This document shows, piece by piece, positions 1 to 8,398 of a stretch of DNA of 35,076 nt. The position numbers and the translations under genes are program-made. A model generated the notes under the pieces. The model was given only the letters and a program-made list of their open reading frames with translations, ran no database searches and had not been told where the DNA came from. This stretch comes from Roseomonas sp. (GTDB lineage: Bacteria > Pseudomonadota > Alphaproteobacteria > Acetobacterales > Acetobacteraceae), in contig JADCFP010000111.1 in the NCBI GenBank assembly GCA_020249465.1, positions 1 to 35,076 of the forward strand, written 5' to 3'. Position 1 is the stretch's first letter. The number at the start of each line of letters is the position of its first letter.

Positions 1-747
1 ATGCAGCACTTTCATCCCCGAATAGAGCGTATCGAGGCCGACGAAATCGGCGAGCTCCAGCGGCCCCATCGGGTGATTGGCGCCAAGCTTCATGCCGGCA
101 TCAATCGCCGCCACATCGCCCACACCTTCCATCAGCGCCTGGATCGCCTCATTGATCATGGGACACAGGATGCGGTTGACGACAAAGCCCGGCCAATCCT
201 GCGCCATGACCGGCGCCTTGCCCATGCGCTTGGCCAGTGCTTCCACGGCCTGATAGGTGGCATCTTCCGTGGCCAGGCCGCGAATGATCTCCACCAGCTT
301 CATCATCGGCACAGGGTTGAAGAAATGCATGCCGATGAAGCGGCCGGGCCGATCCGTTGCCGCTGCCAGCCGCGTGATTGGGATGGATGATGTATTGGAA
401 GCGAGCAAGGCATCCGGCTTCAGCACCGGGCAAAGAGCCGCGAAGATCTTTTTCTTGATTTCCTCATTCTCGGTCGCCGCTTCAATCACCATGTCGCAAT
501 CGGCGAAGGCGCTATTGTCGGTCGCCGTCACAATGCGCGCCAGTGCCGCATCGCGATCCGCGCCGCTGATGCTGCCCTTGCTGACTTGCCGTTCCATGTT
601 CTTCGCCATGGTCGCCAGCGCGCGGTCAAGTGCGGGCTGCTGCACATCCATCAGCACCACCGGAATGCCGGAAAGCGCCGCCACATGGGCAATGCCATTG
701 CCCATCAGCCCCGCGCCAATCACGCCGAGTTTATTGATTGCCGCCAT
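1..747 (-). CDS. hbd: 3-hydroxybutyryl-CoA dehydrogenase (3' end cut by window)
   Basis: NAD(H)-dependent oxidation of (S)-3-hydroxyacyl-CoA to 3-oxoacyl-CoA, a cytoplasmic step of beta-oxidation or butanoate metabolism. The start at 747 follows an AGGAG-like site 9 bases upstream. The N-terminal Rossmann motif is GAGLMG (Gly11, Gly13, Gly16). The IEAATENEEIK segment and SNTSS follow. The catalytic His is H141 in GMHFFNPVPMMKLVE, and the start of the C-terminal dimerisation domain is present (GPLELADFVGLD). 249 residues are visible of a usual 280-295, so the last 30-45 lie beyond the left edge. It lies 65 bp downstream of etfA on the same strand, and the etfB-etfA-hbd order is a known alphaproteobacterial arrangement. 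The gene family is secure. The exact chain-length preference cannot be read from the sequence. Confidence 0.95.
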   Translation of the reverse strand, partial: MAAINKLGVIGAGLMGNGIAHVAALSGIPVVLMDVQQPALDRALATMAKNMERQVSKGSISGADRDAALARIVTATDNSAFADCDMVIEAATENEEIKKKIFAALCPVLKPDALLASNTSSIPITRLAAATDRPGRFIGMHFFNPVPMMKLVEIIRGLATEDATYQAVEALAKRMGKAPVMAQDWPGFVVNRILCPMINEAIQALMEGVGDVAAIDAGMKLGANHPMGPLELADFVGLDTLYSGMKVLH

Positions 748-812
748 GATGGATGCTCCTGCTACCATGCGTGATGGGGGCGCTGATCACGCGCGCGCCC
801 CCAACAGGCAAA

Positions 813-1748
813 TCACTTCTTGTCGAGTTCGGCTTCCAATTCCGGCATAGCCTTGAACAGATCGGCCACCAGCCCGTAATCGGCCACCTGGAAAATCGGC
901 GCTTCTTCATCCTTATTGATGGCGACGATCACCTTGCTGTCCTTCATGCCGGCCAGATGCTGGATGGCACCCGAAATGCCGACCGCGATATACAGCTCCG
1001 GCGCGACAATCTTGCCGGTCTGGCCGACCTGATGATCATTAGGCGCATAGCCCGCATCCACTGCGGCGCGGGAAGCACCAATGGCGGCGCCAAGCTTATC
1101 GGCAACCTTTTCGACAATACCGAAATTCTCCGCCGAACCCATGGCGCGCCCGCCAGAGACCACAATCCGCGCCGCCGTCAGTTCCGGGCGTTCGCTTTTC
1201 ACAATCTCAGCGCCCAGGAAGCGCGAAAGCCCCGGATCGGCCGCGGTCGCCGCAGCTTCAATCGGCGCCGAGCCTCCTTCGGCGGGCACGGGATCAAAGG
1301 ACGCGGCGCGCACCGTGATCACCTTCTTCGCATCGGCGGATTTCACGGTGGCGAGGGCATTGCCGGCGTAGATCGGGCGCACAAAGGTATCGGCATCCAC
1401 CACATCAGAAATGTCAGACAGAATCTGCACATCAAGCAAGGCGGCAGCGCGCGGCATGACATTCTTGCCGCCAGCGGAAGCCGGCGCCAGCAAATGCGAA
1501 TAGCCAGGGGCAAGCGCCACCAGCAAGGCGGCCACAGGCTCAGCCAGGCCATGGGCATAGATGTCAGCCTCGGCAGTCAGCACCTTGGCGACCGATGGCA
1601 GCTTGGCAGCGGCCGCAGCGGCGGGGCCAGTGGCGCCGCCCGCGATTAGCACATGCACATCGCCAAGCTTGGCAGCGGCGGCGACCGTGCTGCGGGTTGG
1701 CTGGGTCAGCGCGCCGTCCTGATGATCGGCAAGAACAAGCACCGCCAT
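813..1748 (-). CDS. etfA: Electron transfer flavoprotein subunit alpha
   Basis: FAD-binding large subunit of ETF, the soluble heterodimer that carries electrons from acyl-CoA and related dehydrogenases to ETF-ubiquinone oxidoreductase. It is 311 aa, normal for the family. The N-terminal domain starts MAVLVLADH. The C-terminal FAD domain shows [10 protein letters not shown], then [10 protein letters not shown] and the signature stretch [14 protein letters not shown], ending [14 protein letters not shown] at 1748 is preferred over an in-frame TTG at 1754 because it matches the family N-terminus and lies just behind the etfB stop codon, with an AAGGTG ribosome site inside the end of etfB. Translational coupling with etfB is likely. 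Confidence 0.97.
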   Translation of the reverse strand: MAVLVLADHQDGALTQPTRSTVAAAAKLGDVHVLIAGGATGPAAAAAAKLPSVAKVLTAEADIYAHGLAEPVAALLVALAPGYSHLLAPASAGGKNVMPRAAALLDVQILSDISDVVDADTFVRPIYAGNALATVKSADAKKVITVRAASFDPVPAEGGSAPIEAAATAADPGLSRFLGAEIVKSERPELTAARIVVSGGRAMGSAENFGIVEKVADKLGAAIGASRAAVDAGYAPNDHQVGQTGKIVAPELYIAVGISGAIQHLAGMKDSKVIVAINKDEEAPIFQVADYGLVADLFKAMPELEAELDKK

Positions 1749-1750
1749 GG

Positions 1751-2500
1751 TCAAATCACCTTCGCTTCATTGCGCAGTTTTTCAACAAGCTCCTGCACGG
1801 AACCCACCTTCTTGCCGGCCTGGCGCTTGGGCGGTTCTTCCACCTTCAGCACGGTCAGCCGCGGCGCCGGATCAACACCCAGATCGGCGGGCTTTACGGT
1901 TTCAATCGGCTTCTTGCGCGCCTTCATGATGTTGGGCAGCGACGCATAGCGCGGTTCATTCAAACGGAGATCGGTGGTGATGATCGCCGGCAGCTTCAGC
2001 GCCAGCCTTTCCAAACCGCCATCCACTTCGCGCGTGATGTTCAGCGCGCCATCGGCAACTTCAACCTTGGACGCGAAGGTGCCTTGCGGCCAGCCCATCA
2101 GCGCCGCCAGCATCTGGCCAGTGGCGTTCATGTCATCATCAATCGCCTGCTTGCCCAGGATCACCAGTTCAGGCGCTTCCTTGGCGATAATTGCCTTCAG
2201 AATCTTGGCAACCGCGAGCGGTTCCAGCACGCCATCATGCTCCACCAGAATGCCGCGATCAGCACCCATGGCCAGCGCCGTGCGGATCTGTTCCTGCGCC
2301 ACGGCGGGGCCGGCGGAAACCGCGATGATTTCGGTGGCGATGCCCTTTTCCTTCAAACGCACGGCTTCTTCAACCGCGATTTCGTCAAAGGGGTTCATGG
2401 ACATTTTGACATTGGCGGTTTCAACGCCTGTGCCATCCGCCTTCACGCGGACCTTCACGTTGTAATCCACCACCCGCTTGACGGGGACCAGAAGCTTCAT
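1751..2500 (-). CDS. etfB: Electron transfer flavoprotein subunit beta
   Basis: Small, AMP-binding subunit of the ETF heterodimer, partner of the EtfA encoded directly downstream. 249 aa, typical length. Family motifs visible are the N-terminal [17 protein letters not shown], the [17 protein letters not shown] segment near residue 35, and the [20 protein letters not shown] signature near residue 115-135. The stop TGA is followed two bases later by the etfA ATG. The leader upstream of the start contains a 7-bp-stem dyad at 2550-2583. This is the first gene of an etfB-etfA-hbd unit. Confidence 0.97.
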   Translation of the reverse strand: MKLLVPVKRVVDYNVKVRVKADGTGVETANVKMSMNPFDEIAVEEAVRLKEKGIATEIIAVSAGPAVAQEQIRTALAMGADRGILVEHDGVLEPLAVAKILKAIIAKEAPELVILGKQAIDDDMNATGQMLAALMGWPQGTFASKVEVADGALNITREVDGGLERLALKLPAIITTDLRLNEPRYASLPNIMKARKKPIETVKPADLGVDPAPRLTVLKVEEPPKRQAGKKVGSVQELVEKLRNEAKVI

Positions 2501-2549
2501 GATGCAACCATAGCCTTCAGGAAATGGGGGGCCGTTTGACGCCGGAATG

Positions 2550-2583
2550 CCGCATGCGAGGGTTCTTCCGCCCCCTCATGCGG
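2550..2583. other. Inverted repeat in the etfB leader
   Basis: Perfect arms CCGCATG (2550-2556) and CATGCGG (2577-2583), with an inner AGGG/CCCT pairing, so the DNA or RNA can form an 11-bp interrupted hairpin. It lies 50 bp upstream of the etfB start and 46 bp from repeat copy 1. No T-tract follows on either strand. It could be an operator for a dimeric regulator of etfBA-hbd or a 5'-UTR stem. The rest of 2501-2629 shows nothing further that I can name. Confidence 0.4.
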
Positions 2584-2629
2584 CCATTTGCCTAATAAGG
2601 CCCCAGGCCGGGCGGGGCAAGGCGGGGTG

Positions 2630-2686
2630 GAGTAGTTTCAAGCCAAGTGCTTTCACTTGGCGACTCGGAAAATACGACCGAACTAG
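2630..2686 (+). repeat. Dispersed palindromic intergenic repeat, copy 1
   Basis: Copy 1 of a five-member family. The inner stem is CCAAGTG-cttt-CACTTGG. The outer stem is GTAGTTTC paired with GAAAATAC, with one mismatch. Compared with the other copies the second outer pair is T-A instead of C-G, a compensatory change. The right end (ACTAG) contains, on the minus strand, the TAG stop codon of the HIG1-type gene that ends at 2683. Confidence 0.85.
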
Positions 2687-2877
2687 GCCTTCAGCAGCAA
2701 AAGCAGAATGGCAAACAGCGCCACAGCGATGAATTGAAAGATGATGCGCCAGCGCATGAGCCAATTGGCGGTTTTGGGATTGGCCTTGCCGCCCGCCATG
2801 CCGAGAATCCCGGCAAAAAGCACGCCAACCGTGGCCAACATGGCCAGCGCAACCAGAATGGTGAGGATCGTCGTCAT
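2683..2877 (-). CDS. HIG1-domain twin-transmembrane protein
   Basis: 64-aa membrane protein. Two hydrophobic helices (about residues 3-27 and 44-63) flank a short polar loop, GGKANPKTANWLMRWRIIFQF. This loop matches the N/R-rich pattern of the HIG1 (hypoxia-induced gene 1) domain seen in small alphaproteobacterial twin-TM proteins, which relate to respiratory supercomplex factors of mitochondria. It probably lies in the inner membrane; a link to cytochrome oxidase is known for eukaryotic homologues and only inferred here. It follows the MFS gene by 19 bp on the same strand. Its stop codon falls in the end of repeat copy 1, which may form a hairpin at the mRNA 3' end. Confidence 0.8.
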   Translation of the reverse strand: MTTILTILVALAMLATVGVLFAGILGMAGGKANPKTANWLMRWRIIFQFIAVALFAILLLLLKA

Positions 2878-2896
2878 AGGCTGAGACTAGCCTGTT

Positions 2897-4111
2897 TCAT
2901 GGGCGGGAGACAGTCCCATCCCGCACTGACCAGGCAAGCCCAGCCCCAATTAGCGCCGTGATCACGCAAAGCGCGAAGCCCGCCGCATAACCGCCCGTCA
3001 GGTCCACCAGCAGGGAAAAGAAGGGGGGTGCCACCAGCATGCAAAGGCCAAAGACGAAGCCCGCCGCTGCCGTGGTGCCGCCGACCTGCCCCGCGGGCGC
3101 CAACCGCGCCATTTCGGCCAGAAACACGCCATTCCAGCCGATTGCAGTCGCGCCCATCAGCATGCCGGCCAGGATGATGACGAAGCCAGGCCAGCCCGGC
3201 CCTGCCAGCAATAGCGCCAGCCCCGCCACCGCCGCGCCAATCCCAAGCCCAGCGAAAACCGGTGCCGCGCCGGTGCGGTCCGCGACCAGCCCCCATAACA
3301 CGCGCCCTGCCACCCCAGCCGCCTGGGCCAGGGCCAGGCGCATTCCTGCTTCCGTCAGCGATGCGCCCAGGCTTGCCACCTGAAACACCACGAAAAACGT
3401 CGAAAAACAGAATTGGGAAACGCCGAATAGCGCCGACATGATGGTCATGCGGCGCAGCACCGGGAATTGTCGAAGCAGGCCAAGGCTGGACGCCGCCGCC
3501 CCCCAAATCTGCCCGAGGTGCCGGATGGCGGCCTTTGGGTCGCGTTCTGCATCCAACGCGGCGCGCAGCGGTTGCAGGCAAAGGGCTGAAAAAGCGAGAA
3601 AAACTACAACAGCCAGTACGCCTTGGCGCCAGCCGGCCGCCACCGCGATGGGCGGCACAGCGGCGGCAATCAGCATGGCACCCGCCGGCACGCCGCATTG
3701 CTTCAGGCTGAAAATCAGACCCCGTCGCCGCGCCGGGGTACGGGCCGCGAGCAAATGGCTGCCCGCCGGCGTGACCGGCCCGTGGCCGAGCCCGGCAATC
3801 ACCGCCGAGGCGAAAAGCGCTGCCGGATGCCCAAGCATGGCAAGCGATATGCCGAAGGCTGAAATTAGCATCCCCACCTGCAAAACCCGAATGCCGCCAA
3901 AGCGAAGGATAAAAGCCCCCGCCAAAGGTCCCGACACCATGGCCCCGAGATAAACCAGTGCCGTATGCACCCCCGCCAGCGATGCCGCGATGCCGAGCTC
4001 TGCCGCAATAGCCGGCGCGAGCACCGGCACCGTCAGGAAAACGCCCATGCCCGCCAGATGCGTACCCAATAGGGCGATCATGACGGTCCAGACGGAAGGG
4101 GAAGCCAGCAT
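2897..4111 (-). CDS. MFS transporter
   Basis: 404-aa major facilitator permease with about 12 hydrophobic segments. The N-terminal half has MGVFLTVPVLAPAIAAELG (TM1-2 loop) and GPLAGAFILRFGGIRVLQVG, the usual motif-A region between TM2 and TM3. A basic central loop (about residues 180-205, DAERDPKAAIRHLG) joins the two six-helix halves. The substrate cannot be read from the sequence. The start at 4111 has no strong ribosome site, but no better in-frame start lies upstream in the 89-bp gap to the divergent channel gene. The HIG1-type gene follows 19 bp downstream and is probably co-transcribed. Confidence 0.9.
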   Translation of the reverse strand: MLASPSVWTVMIALLGTHLAGMGVFLTVPVLAPAIAAELGIAASLAGVHTALVYLGAMVSGPLAGAFILRFGGIRVLQVGMLISAFGISLAMLGHPAALFASAVIAGLGHGPVTPAGSHLLAARTPARRRGLIFSLKQCGVPAGAMLIAAAVPPIAVAAGWRQGVLAVVVFLAFSALCLQPLRAALDAERDPKAAIRHLGQIWGAAASSLGLLRQFPVLRRMTIMSALFGVSQFCFSTFFVVFQVASLGASLTEAGMRLALAQAAGVAGRVLWGLVADRTGAAPVFAGLGIGAAVAGLALLLAGPGWPGFVIILAGMLMGATAIGWNGVFLAEMARLAPAGQVGGTTAAAGFVFGLCMLVAPPFFSLLVDLTGGYAAGFALCVITALIGAGLAWSVRDGTVSRP

Positions 4112-4151
4112 GCGCGCGGTGTAACGGCGCTGCCCCTTCCCCGCAATCGGC

Positions 4152-4175
4152 GCGCGGGACAGACTTGACCCGCGC
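4152..4175. other. Inverted repeat in the divergent MFS/mscS promoter region
   Basis: GCGCGGG (4152-4158) and CCCGCGC (4169-4175) form a perfect 7-bp dyad with a 10-base loop, centred 37 bp before the mscS start in the only space between two divergent genes. It could be an operator or a leader stem. GC-rich dyads of this size also arise by chance in this genome. Confidence 0.3.
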
Positions 4176-4200
4176 CCGGCAATAGGCTCCGAAGCCTGCC

Positions 4201-6501
4201 ATGAGCATCTTTCAGGGAATTCGGCTTCTTGCGCTGCTATTGGGCTTCGCGCTGCTCACGGGCCAGGCGGTGGCGCAGCCGGAACCGGGCAATCCGATCC
4301 ATCAGGCGCCGGCAGTGCTGGCAACGCCGACAGGCAGCGCGCCGTCGCCCGAAGTGGAAGCGCTGCTCAAGGTTTTGCAGGACGACGCACGACGGGCGGA
4401 ATTGATCCGCGCGCTGCGCGCTGCTGCGTCTGAAGCGGAAGCCGAAGCGCCATCAGCCAATACCAGTACGGAACCTGCTTTGCTCGCGCCCAATACGCTT
4501 GGCGCGCAATTGCTCCAGGGGGCATCCCAGCGGCTCGCGGGATTGTCTGACCAGCTTGTGGCCACGGTGCAGGCCATTGCTGATCTGCCCGCAGTGCTGG
4601 GCTGGCTCACTTCCCTCGCGCGTGACCCGTTTACGCAATCGCGCGTGCTGGATGCGTCGTGGAAAGTGATCTTGGTGCTTGGGCTTGGGCTATTGGCGGA
4701 ATGGGGCGCAATGCGGGCGTTGCGTCGCCCAAGGGATTGGCTGGATGCCCATGCGCCACCCGAGAATATTGGCTGGGCGCGCTTGAAGCGCGTGCCGCTG
4801 GTGCTGGGCCGGCTTGGGCTTGATTTGGTGCCGATTGCCGCCTTTGCCCTGGTTTCCTATGGGCTGATCAGCGCCGTGCGGCCGCTGCCATCCACGCAGC
4901 TTGTGATGCTGACCGCGAATAATGCCTATATGGCTTCACGCGCAGTGATGGCGGCAGCGCGTATGCTGTTTTCCCCCGCTTCGACGCATTTGCGCCTGCT
5001 GCCGGTGACGGATGAAACCGCAGCCTATGCGACGATTTGGCTCAGGCGCATCGTAGTGGTTTTGATCACAAGCTATGCGGTGGCCGAAGCAGGATTACAG
5101 TTCGGCCTGCCTTGGTCGGCCTATGATTCCATTCTGCGCATCGCGCTGCTTTTGGTGACGCTGTTCCTGGTGATTATCATTTTGCAGAACCGTCAGGCGG
5201 TTTCGGATCTGTTGCGCGCACCGGAACTGGCGGAGGGTGAACAACCAGATCGTGCGCGCGTTTTCTTTCGCATGCTGCGCGACCGCGTTGCCGATATTTG
5301 GCATCTCGTGGCCATCGCCTGGCTGGTCGCTGCCTGGGGGGTTTGGGCGCTTGAAATCCAGCATGGATTCTGGCGACTGATCAGGGTTTCCTTCAGCACC
5401 ATCCTCATTGTCTCGATTGCCAAATTCGCCGATATGGCCATCCGCCGCGTCATCCTGCGCTCCTTCCGCATCACGCCTGATCTCTCCGCGCGCTACCCGG
5501 GGCTGGAAGCGCGCGCCAATCGCTATCTGCCGGTCTTGAAGGGCAGCGCCAGCCTGGCCATTGGCGGCGTCGCCTTGCTGTTTTTGCTGGAAAGCTGGGG
5601 CTTGGAGGCCTTTGCCTGGTTCGGCCATGGCAAGCTTGGCAATCGGCTGGTGTCTTCCCTGGTGTCCATCGCGCTGACCATCACGCTGGCGCTATTGATC
5701 TGGGAAGGGATCAATGCCGCCATCCAACGGCATCTTGATAAGCTGTCCCGTGATGCCAAGGCCGCGCAAAGTGCACGGGTGCGCACGCTGTTGCCCATGC
5801 TGCGCACGGCACTGCTGGCCATTATCCTGATTTTTGTCGTGCTGTCGGTACTCACGGAAATCGGCGTGAATGTCGCGCCATTGATTGCCGGTGCCGGGGT
5901 GGTCGGCATTGCGGTTGGTTTTGGCTCCCAGCGGCTGGTGCAGGATGTCATCACCGGGATTTTCCTGCTGTTCGAAGATGCCGTTGCGGTGGGTGACGTC
6001 GTGCAATTGGGTGGGCTGACTGGCGTGGTGGAACATCTTTCCATCCGCTCCATCAAGCTCCGCGCCGTGGATGGCAGCTTGCACATTATCCCTTTTAGCG
6101 CCGTCACTAGCGTGACCAACCAGACACGCGATTTCGCCTTCGCCGTGATTGATGTGAATGTTGATTACCGCGAGGATACCGACGAGGTCGCTGAGGTTCT
6201 GCGTAGCCTCAGCGCTGAAATGCGCGAAGACCCGCGTTGGCGGCCCGTGATCCGCGATGCTCTGGATGTGATGGGCGTGGAGCGACTTGCTGATTCGGGT
6301 GTGGTGATCCGCGTGCGGCTCAAGACCGAACCATCGCAACGCTGGGCGGTCGCGCGTGAACTCAATCGCCGAATCAAGCGGCGCTTTGATGAGCTTGGGA
6401 TCGAAATTCCCTATCCGCATCAGAAGCTGGTATTGGAAGAAAGGCACCCGGCGCAAACGGCAGGGGCCGCGTCAGAGCCTCCACCTGCTGCGACGAGTTA
6501 A
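4201..6501 (+). CDS. Large MscS-family mechanosensitive channel (YbiO-like)
   Basis: 766-aa inner-membrane channel that opens under membrane tension and releases solutes during hypo-osmotic shock. A signal peptide (residues 1-25, ending GQAVAQ) precedes a periplasmic low-complexity region (26-150). Several TM helices follow (about 150-530), then the MscS core (about 530-745). Core marks are the Gly/Ala-rich pore helix GAGVVGIAVGFGSQRLVQDVITG, then EDAVAVGDVV and the beta-domain GVVEHLSIRSIKLRAVDG. The C-terminal alpha/beta domain ends near EIPYPHQKLV. Length and layout resemble E. coli YbiO rather than the 286-aa MscS. It is divergent from the MFS gene. Its stop TAA shares the TTAA at 6498-6501 with the stop of the converging lipoprotein gene. 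Confidence 0.93.
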   Translation: MSIFQGIRLLALLLGFALLTGQAVAQPEPGNPIHQAPAVLATPTGSAPSPEVEALLKVLQDDARRAELIRALRAAASEAEAEAPSANTSTEPALLAPNTLGAQLLQGASQRLAGLSDQLVATVQAIADLPAVLGWLTSLARDPFTQSRVLDASWKVILVLGLGLLAEWGAMRALRRPRDWLDAHAPPENIGWARLKRVPLVLGRLGLDLVPIAAFALVSYGLISAVRPLPSTQLVMLTANNAYMASRAVMAAARMLFSPASTHLRLLPVTDETAAYATIWLRRIVVVLITSYAVAEAGLQFGLPWSAYDSILRIALLLVTLFLVIIILQNRQAVSDLLRAPELAEGEQPDRARVFFRMLRDRVADIWHLVAIAWLVAAWGVWALEIQHGFWRLIRVSFSTILIVSIAKFADMAIRRVILRSFRITPDLSARYPGLEARANRYLPVLKGSASLAIGGVALLFLLESWGLEAFAWFGHGKLGNRLVSSLVSIALTITLALLIWEGINAAIQRHLDKLSRDAKAAQSARVRTLLPMLRTALLAIILIFVVLSVLTEIGVNVAPLIAGAGVVGIAVGFGSQRLVQDVITGIFLLFEDAVAVGDVVQLGGLTGVVEHLSIRSIKLRAVDGSLHIIPFSAVTSVTNQTRDFAFAVIDVNVDYREDTDEVAEVLRSLSAEMREDPRWRPVIRDALDVMGVERLADSGVVIRVRLKTEPSQRWAVARELNRRIKRRFDELGIEIPYPHQKLVLEERHPAQTAGAASEPPPAATS

Positions 6502-7124
6502 CCCCCCTCCACCGCCACTTCCAAGCGAAGCGGCGGCACATCCCGCCCGATCCATTGTTCTGAGCGGATAAGCACGCGATCGGCAGCGCGGAACCAGAAG
6601 CGATTGGTAAAAACCGCGGCGCCCTCGCAAATCTCGACCCGTTCGATCAGGCCGCCTATAACGGGCTCCTCGGCCTCAATCCGGCATTGCACCACTTGGC
6701 CGAAGCGCATCTGTTCCGGGCGCCCCTCAGCGCCGGAAAGATCGAAACTATGCGCCAAGCGAACCGGTGCCGGGCCAAGGGGGGCAGCGCGGCGCAGAGG
6801 ATCATCGCCGATGGGCGCGCTGGCCAGCAGCATGGTCGGAAGCCCGGCGGTTGCCACTACCCTTGCGCCTTCGGTCACAAAGACAAAACCCTCATCCATG
6901 CGCCAGAAGCGCCGCGGGCCTTCTTGACGTACCGGGCGCGCCGGCCCGGCATCCTCGCCAATCTCCGCCCAAAGCGCGCGGCCTGGCGGCGGCGCGGCCA
7001 AGGGCGCCAGCTGTTCTGGCGGCACCATTTGTCCGGTCGACGGGGCATTGCCGATCAGCCCTGCGCCCCCCAATGCGCCGCAACCGCCCAGCATCAGGGC
7101 CAATGACAGTGAAGCTGCCTTCAT
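6498..7124 (-). CDS. GfcB/YjbF-like lipoprotein
   Basis: 208-aa probable lipoprotein. The signal peptide MKAASLSLALMLGGC has lipobox LGGC with the lipidated Cys at residue 15. The rest is a secreted beta-rich domain: FWRMDEGFVFVTEGARVVATAGLP, a DPLRR segment, and the C-terminal pattern NRFWFRAADRVLIRSEQWIG, resembling GfcB/YmcC/YjbF lipoproteins of group-4 capsule and yjbEFGH exopolysaccharide operons. No polysaccharide export genes lie next to it here, so it is an isolated member. The family assignment rests on remembered motif patterns and is moderate; secreted lipoprotein status is much firmer. Its stop overlaps the stop of the converging channel gene. Confidence 0.72.
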   Translation of the reverse strand: MKAASLSLALMLGGCGALGGAGLIGNAPSTGQMVPPEQLAPLAAPPPGRALWAEIGEDAGPARPVRQEGPRRFWRMDEGFVFVTEGARVVATAGLPTMLLASAPIGDDPLRRAAPLGPAPVRLAHSFDLSGAEGRPEQMRFGQVVQCRIEAEEPVIGGLIERVEICEGAAVFTNRFWFRAADRVLIRSEQWIGRDVPPLRLEVAVEGG

Positions 7125-7173
7125 GGACTAAGCTTCGCATATTCGCGCTTGGGTTGCGAGAACTCCTGCACCA

Positions 7174-7187
7174 TTGACCTGCGTCAA
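7174..7187. promoter_or_regulatory. FNR/FixK-type box
   Basis: TTGACCTGCGTCAA is a perfect dyad of TTGAC-N4-GTCAA. This fits the alphaproteobacterial FNR/FixK/DNR consensus TTGA(T/C)-N4-(A/G)TCAA. Its centre lies about 61 bp before the start of the CBS-BON gene, compatible with class II activation from a promoter just downstream. It is also 50 bp upstream of the divergent lipoprotein start at 7124. Confidence 0.65.
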
Positions 7188-7241
7188 GAAATGCCAGGGC
7201 GAAACCGGCTATCGAAGCCGGACAATCAGGAGGGATACACC

Positions 7242-7940
7242 ATGTCCACACTCACCGCCCGTGATCTGATGACCACTGAACTTGTTACCGTGCCGCCCGA
7301 AACCCCGGTGATCGCCGTGGCGCGGTTGCTCGCCGAACGTGGCATTTCCGCCGTGCCGGTCCTTGCCGCTGATGGCGCCTTGCTTGGCATGGTGACAGAG
7401 GCAGACCTGATCCGCCGCCTGGCCGGGGAAGAAGATAAGCCCGCTTCCTGGTTCACTGGCCTGTTTGGCGACCCAGGCCGAGGTGCCGAGCATTACGCCC
7501 GCACCCATGGCGCCAAGGCGCGCGATATCATGACGGAAAAGCTGGTCACCGTGGAACCGGACGCGACCGCCGCCCATGTCGCGCAGGTCATGGAACAGCA
7601 CGGCATTCGCCGAGTACTGGTGGTCGCTGAGGGGCGGCTGCGCGGCCTGATCAGCCGGGCGGATCTGCTGCGCGCGCTGCTGCTTCCCCCGGAAAAGGCC
7701 GAGGGTATCCCGGATGAGCGCATCCGCGCCGCCGTATTGGCGGCCATGCGGAAGGAACCCTGGGCCGATACCTACTACATCATGGTGGATGTGAAGGATG
7801 GCGCGGTGACCTTCCACGGCTTTTCCCGCTCGGACGCCATCAAGCGGGGCCTTCGGGTTCTGGCGGAGGGGGTGCCCGGCGTGACCTCGGTCACCGATGA
7901 GACTCAGCCACTGCCGATGTATCTTTACGCCGCGAGCTAA
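7242..7940 (+). CDS. CBS-CBS-BON domain protein
   Basis: 232 aa. Two CBS motifs (about residues 5-62 and 90-147: TARDLMTTELVTV and KARDIMTEKLVTV) form a Bateman module that usually binds adenine nucleotides. A C-terminal BON domain (about 160-227, IRAAVLAAMRKEPWADTYYI then VKDGAVTFHGF) follows, usually a lipid- or protein-binding module. No signal peptide or TM segment is visible, so it is probably cytoplasmic. ATG at 7242 is chosen because AGGAGG sits 8 bases before it; an in-frame upstream extension to 7149 has no ribosome site and crosses the FNR box. CBS-BON proteins are often stress- or low-oxygen-induced, which fits the box at 7174-7187. The ligand is unknown. Confidence 0.92.
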   Translation: MSTLTARDLMTTELVTVPPETPVIAVARLLAERGISAVPVLAADGALLGMVTEADLIRRLAGEEDKPASWFTGLFGDPGRGAEHYARTHGAKARDIMTEKLVTVEPDATAAHVAQVMEQHGIRRVLVVAEGRLRGLISRADLLRALLLPPEKAEGIPDERIRAAVLAAMRKEPWADTYYIMVDVKDGAVTFHGFSRSDAIKRGLRVLAEGVPGVTSVTDETQPLPMYLYAAS

Positions 7941-7998
7941 TCGAGGCTGCCGCTTTTCTTGCCGGAAACTTGACCAAAGCACCCCCATCAGCCTAGGC

Positions 7999-8026
7999 CG
8001 TCGCCTTAGCCTATGTTAAGGCGACG
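7999..8026. other. Hairpin between the CBS-BON gene and acpP
   Basis: CGTCGCCTTA (7999-8008) pairs with TAAGGCGACG (8017-8026), a 10-bp perfect stem with an 8-base loop. There is no T-run after it, so it is not a canonical intrinsic terminator. It lies 100 bp upstream of acpP in a 185-bp gap and could be a Rho-assisted 3' end of the upstream gene or part of the acpP leader. Confidence 0.5.
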
Positions 8027-8125
8027 CCGCCGGGCGGGGTGGGGCGCGAGTCCCAGGCCATCAGGCAGCCAGCCGCATTGTTTTGGGGAGCGCGGGCCAA
8101 GCCCCGCCAAATGGAGAGTTACGCG

Positions 8126-8365
8126 ATGAGCGATACCGCCGAGAAGGTCAAGAAGATCGTTGTCGAACACCTTGGCGTCGAAGAAGCGAAGGTGACCACC
8201 GAGGCATCCTTCATTGATGACCTAGGCGCGGATAGCCTTGACACGGTTGAACTGGTGATGGCGTTCGAAGAAGCCTTCGGCGTGGAAATCCCCGATGATG
8301 CCGCCGAAAAGATCACGACCGTGAAGGACGCGATCGACTATATCGAAAAGCACAAGGGCGCCTGA
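8126..8365 (+). CDS. acpP: Acyl carrier protein
   Basis: 79-aa acidic four-helix protein that carries growing acyl chains on a 4'-phosphopantetheine arm during type II fatty-acid synthesis in the cytoplasm. The attachment site is Ser37 in the canonical [16 protein letters not shown]. The helix-3 [12 protein letters not shown] segment and a C-terminal DYIEKH are also standard. ATG at 8126 has GGAGAG 8 bases upstream; the longer in-frame extension from 8039 lacks family similarity. fabF follows 33 bp downstream, the usual acpP-fabF pairing. Confidence 0.98.
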   Translation: MSDTAEKVKKIVVEHLGVEEAKVTTEASFIDDLGADSLDTVELVMAFEEAFGVEIPDDAAEKITTVKDAIDYIEKHKGA

Positions 8366-8398
8366 GCGCCCCTTCGCTAATCCAACGGGGAATCGCGC

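Noticed and set aside
4165-4200. TTGACC upstream of mscS considered as a -35 element
   Set aside because: No acceptable -10 hexamer lies 16-18 bases downstream, and the distance to the start codon is very short.
2874-4208. Minus-strand frame of 444 codons overlapping the MFS gene in another phase
   Set aside because: Gly/Arg/Pro-rich translation with no hydrophobic helices; the other phase gives a complete MFS permease.
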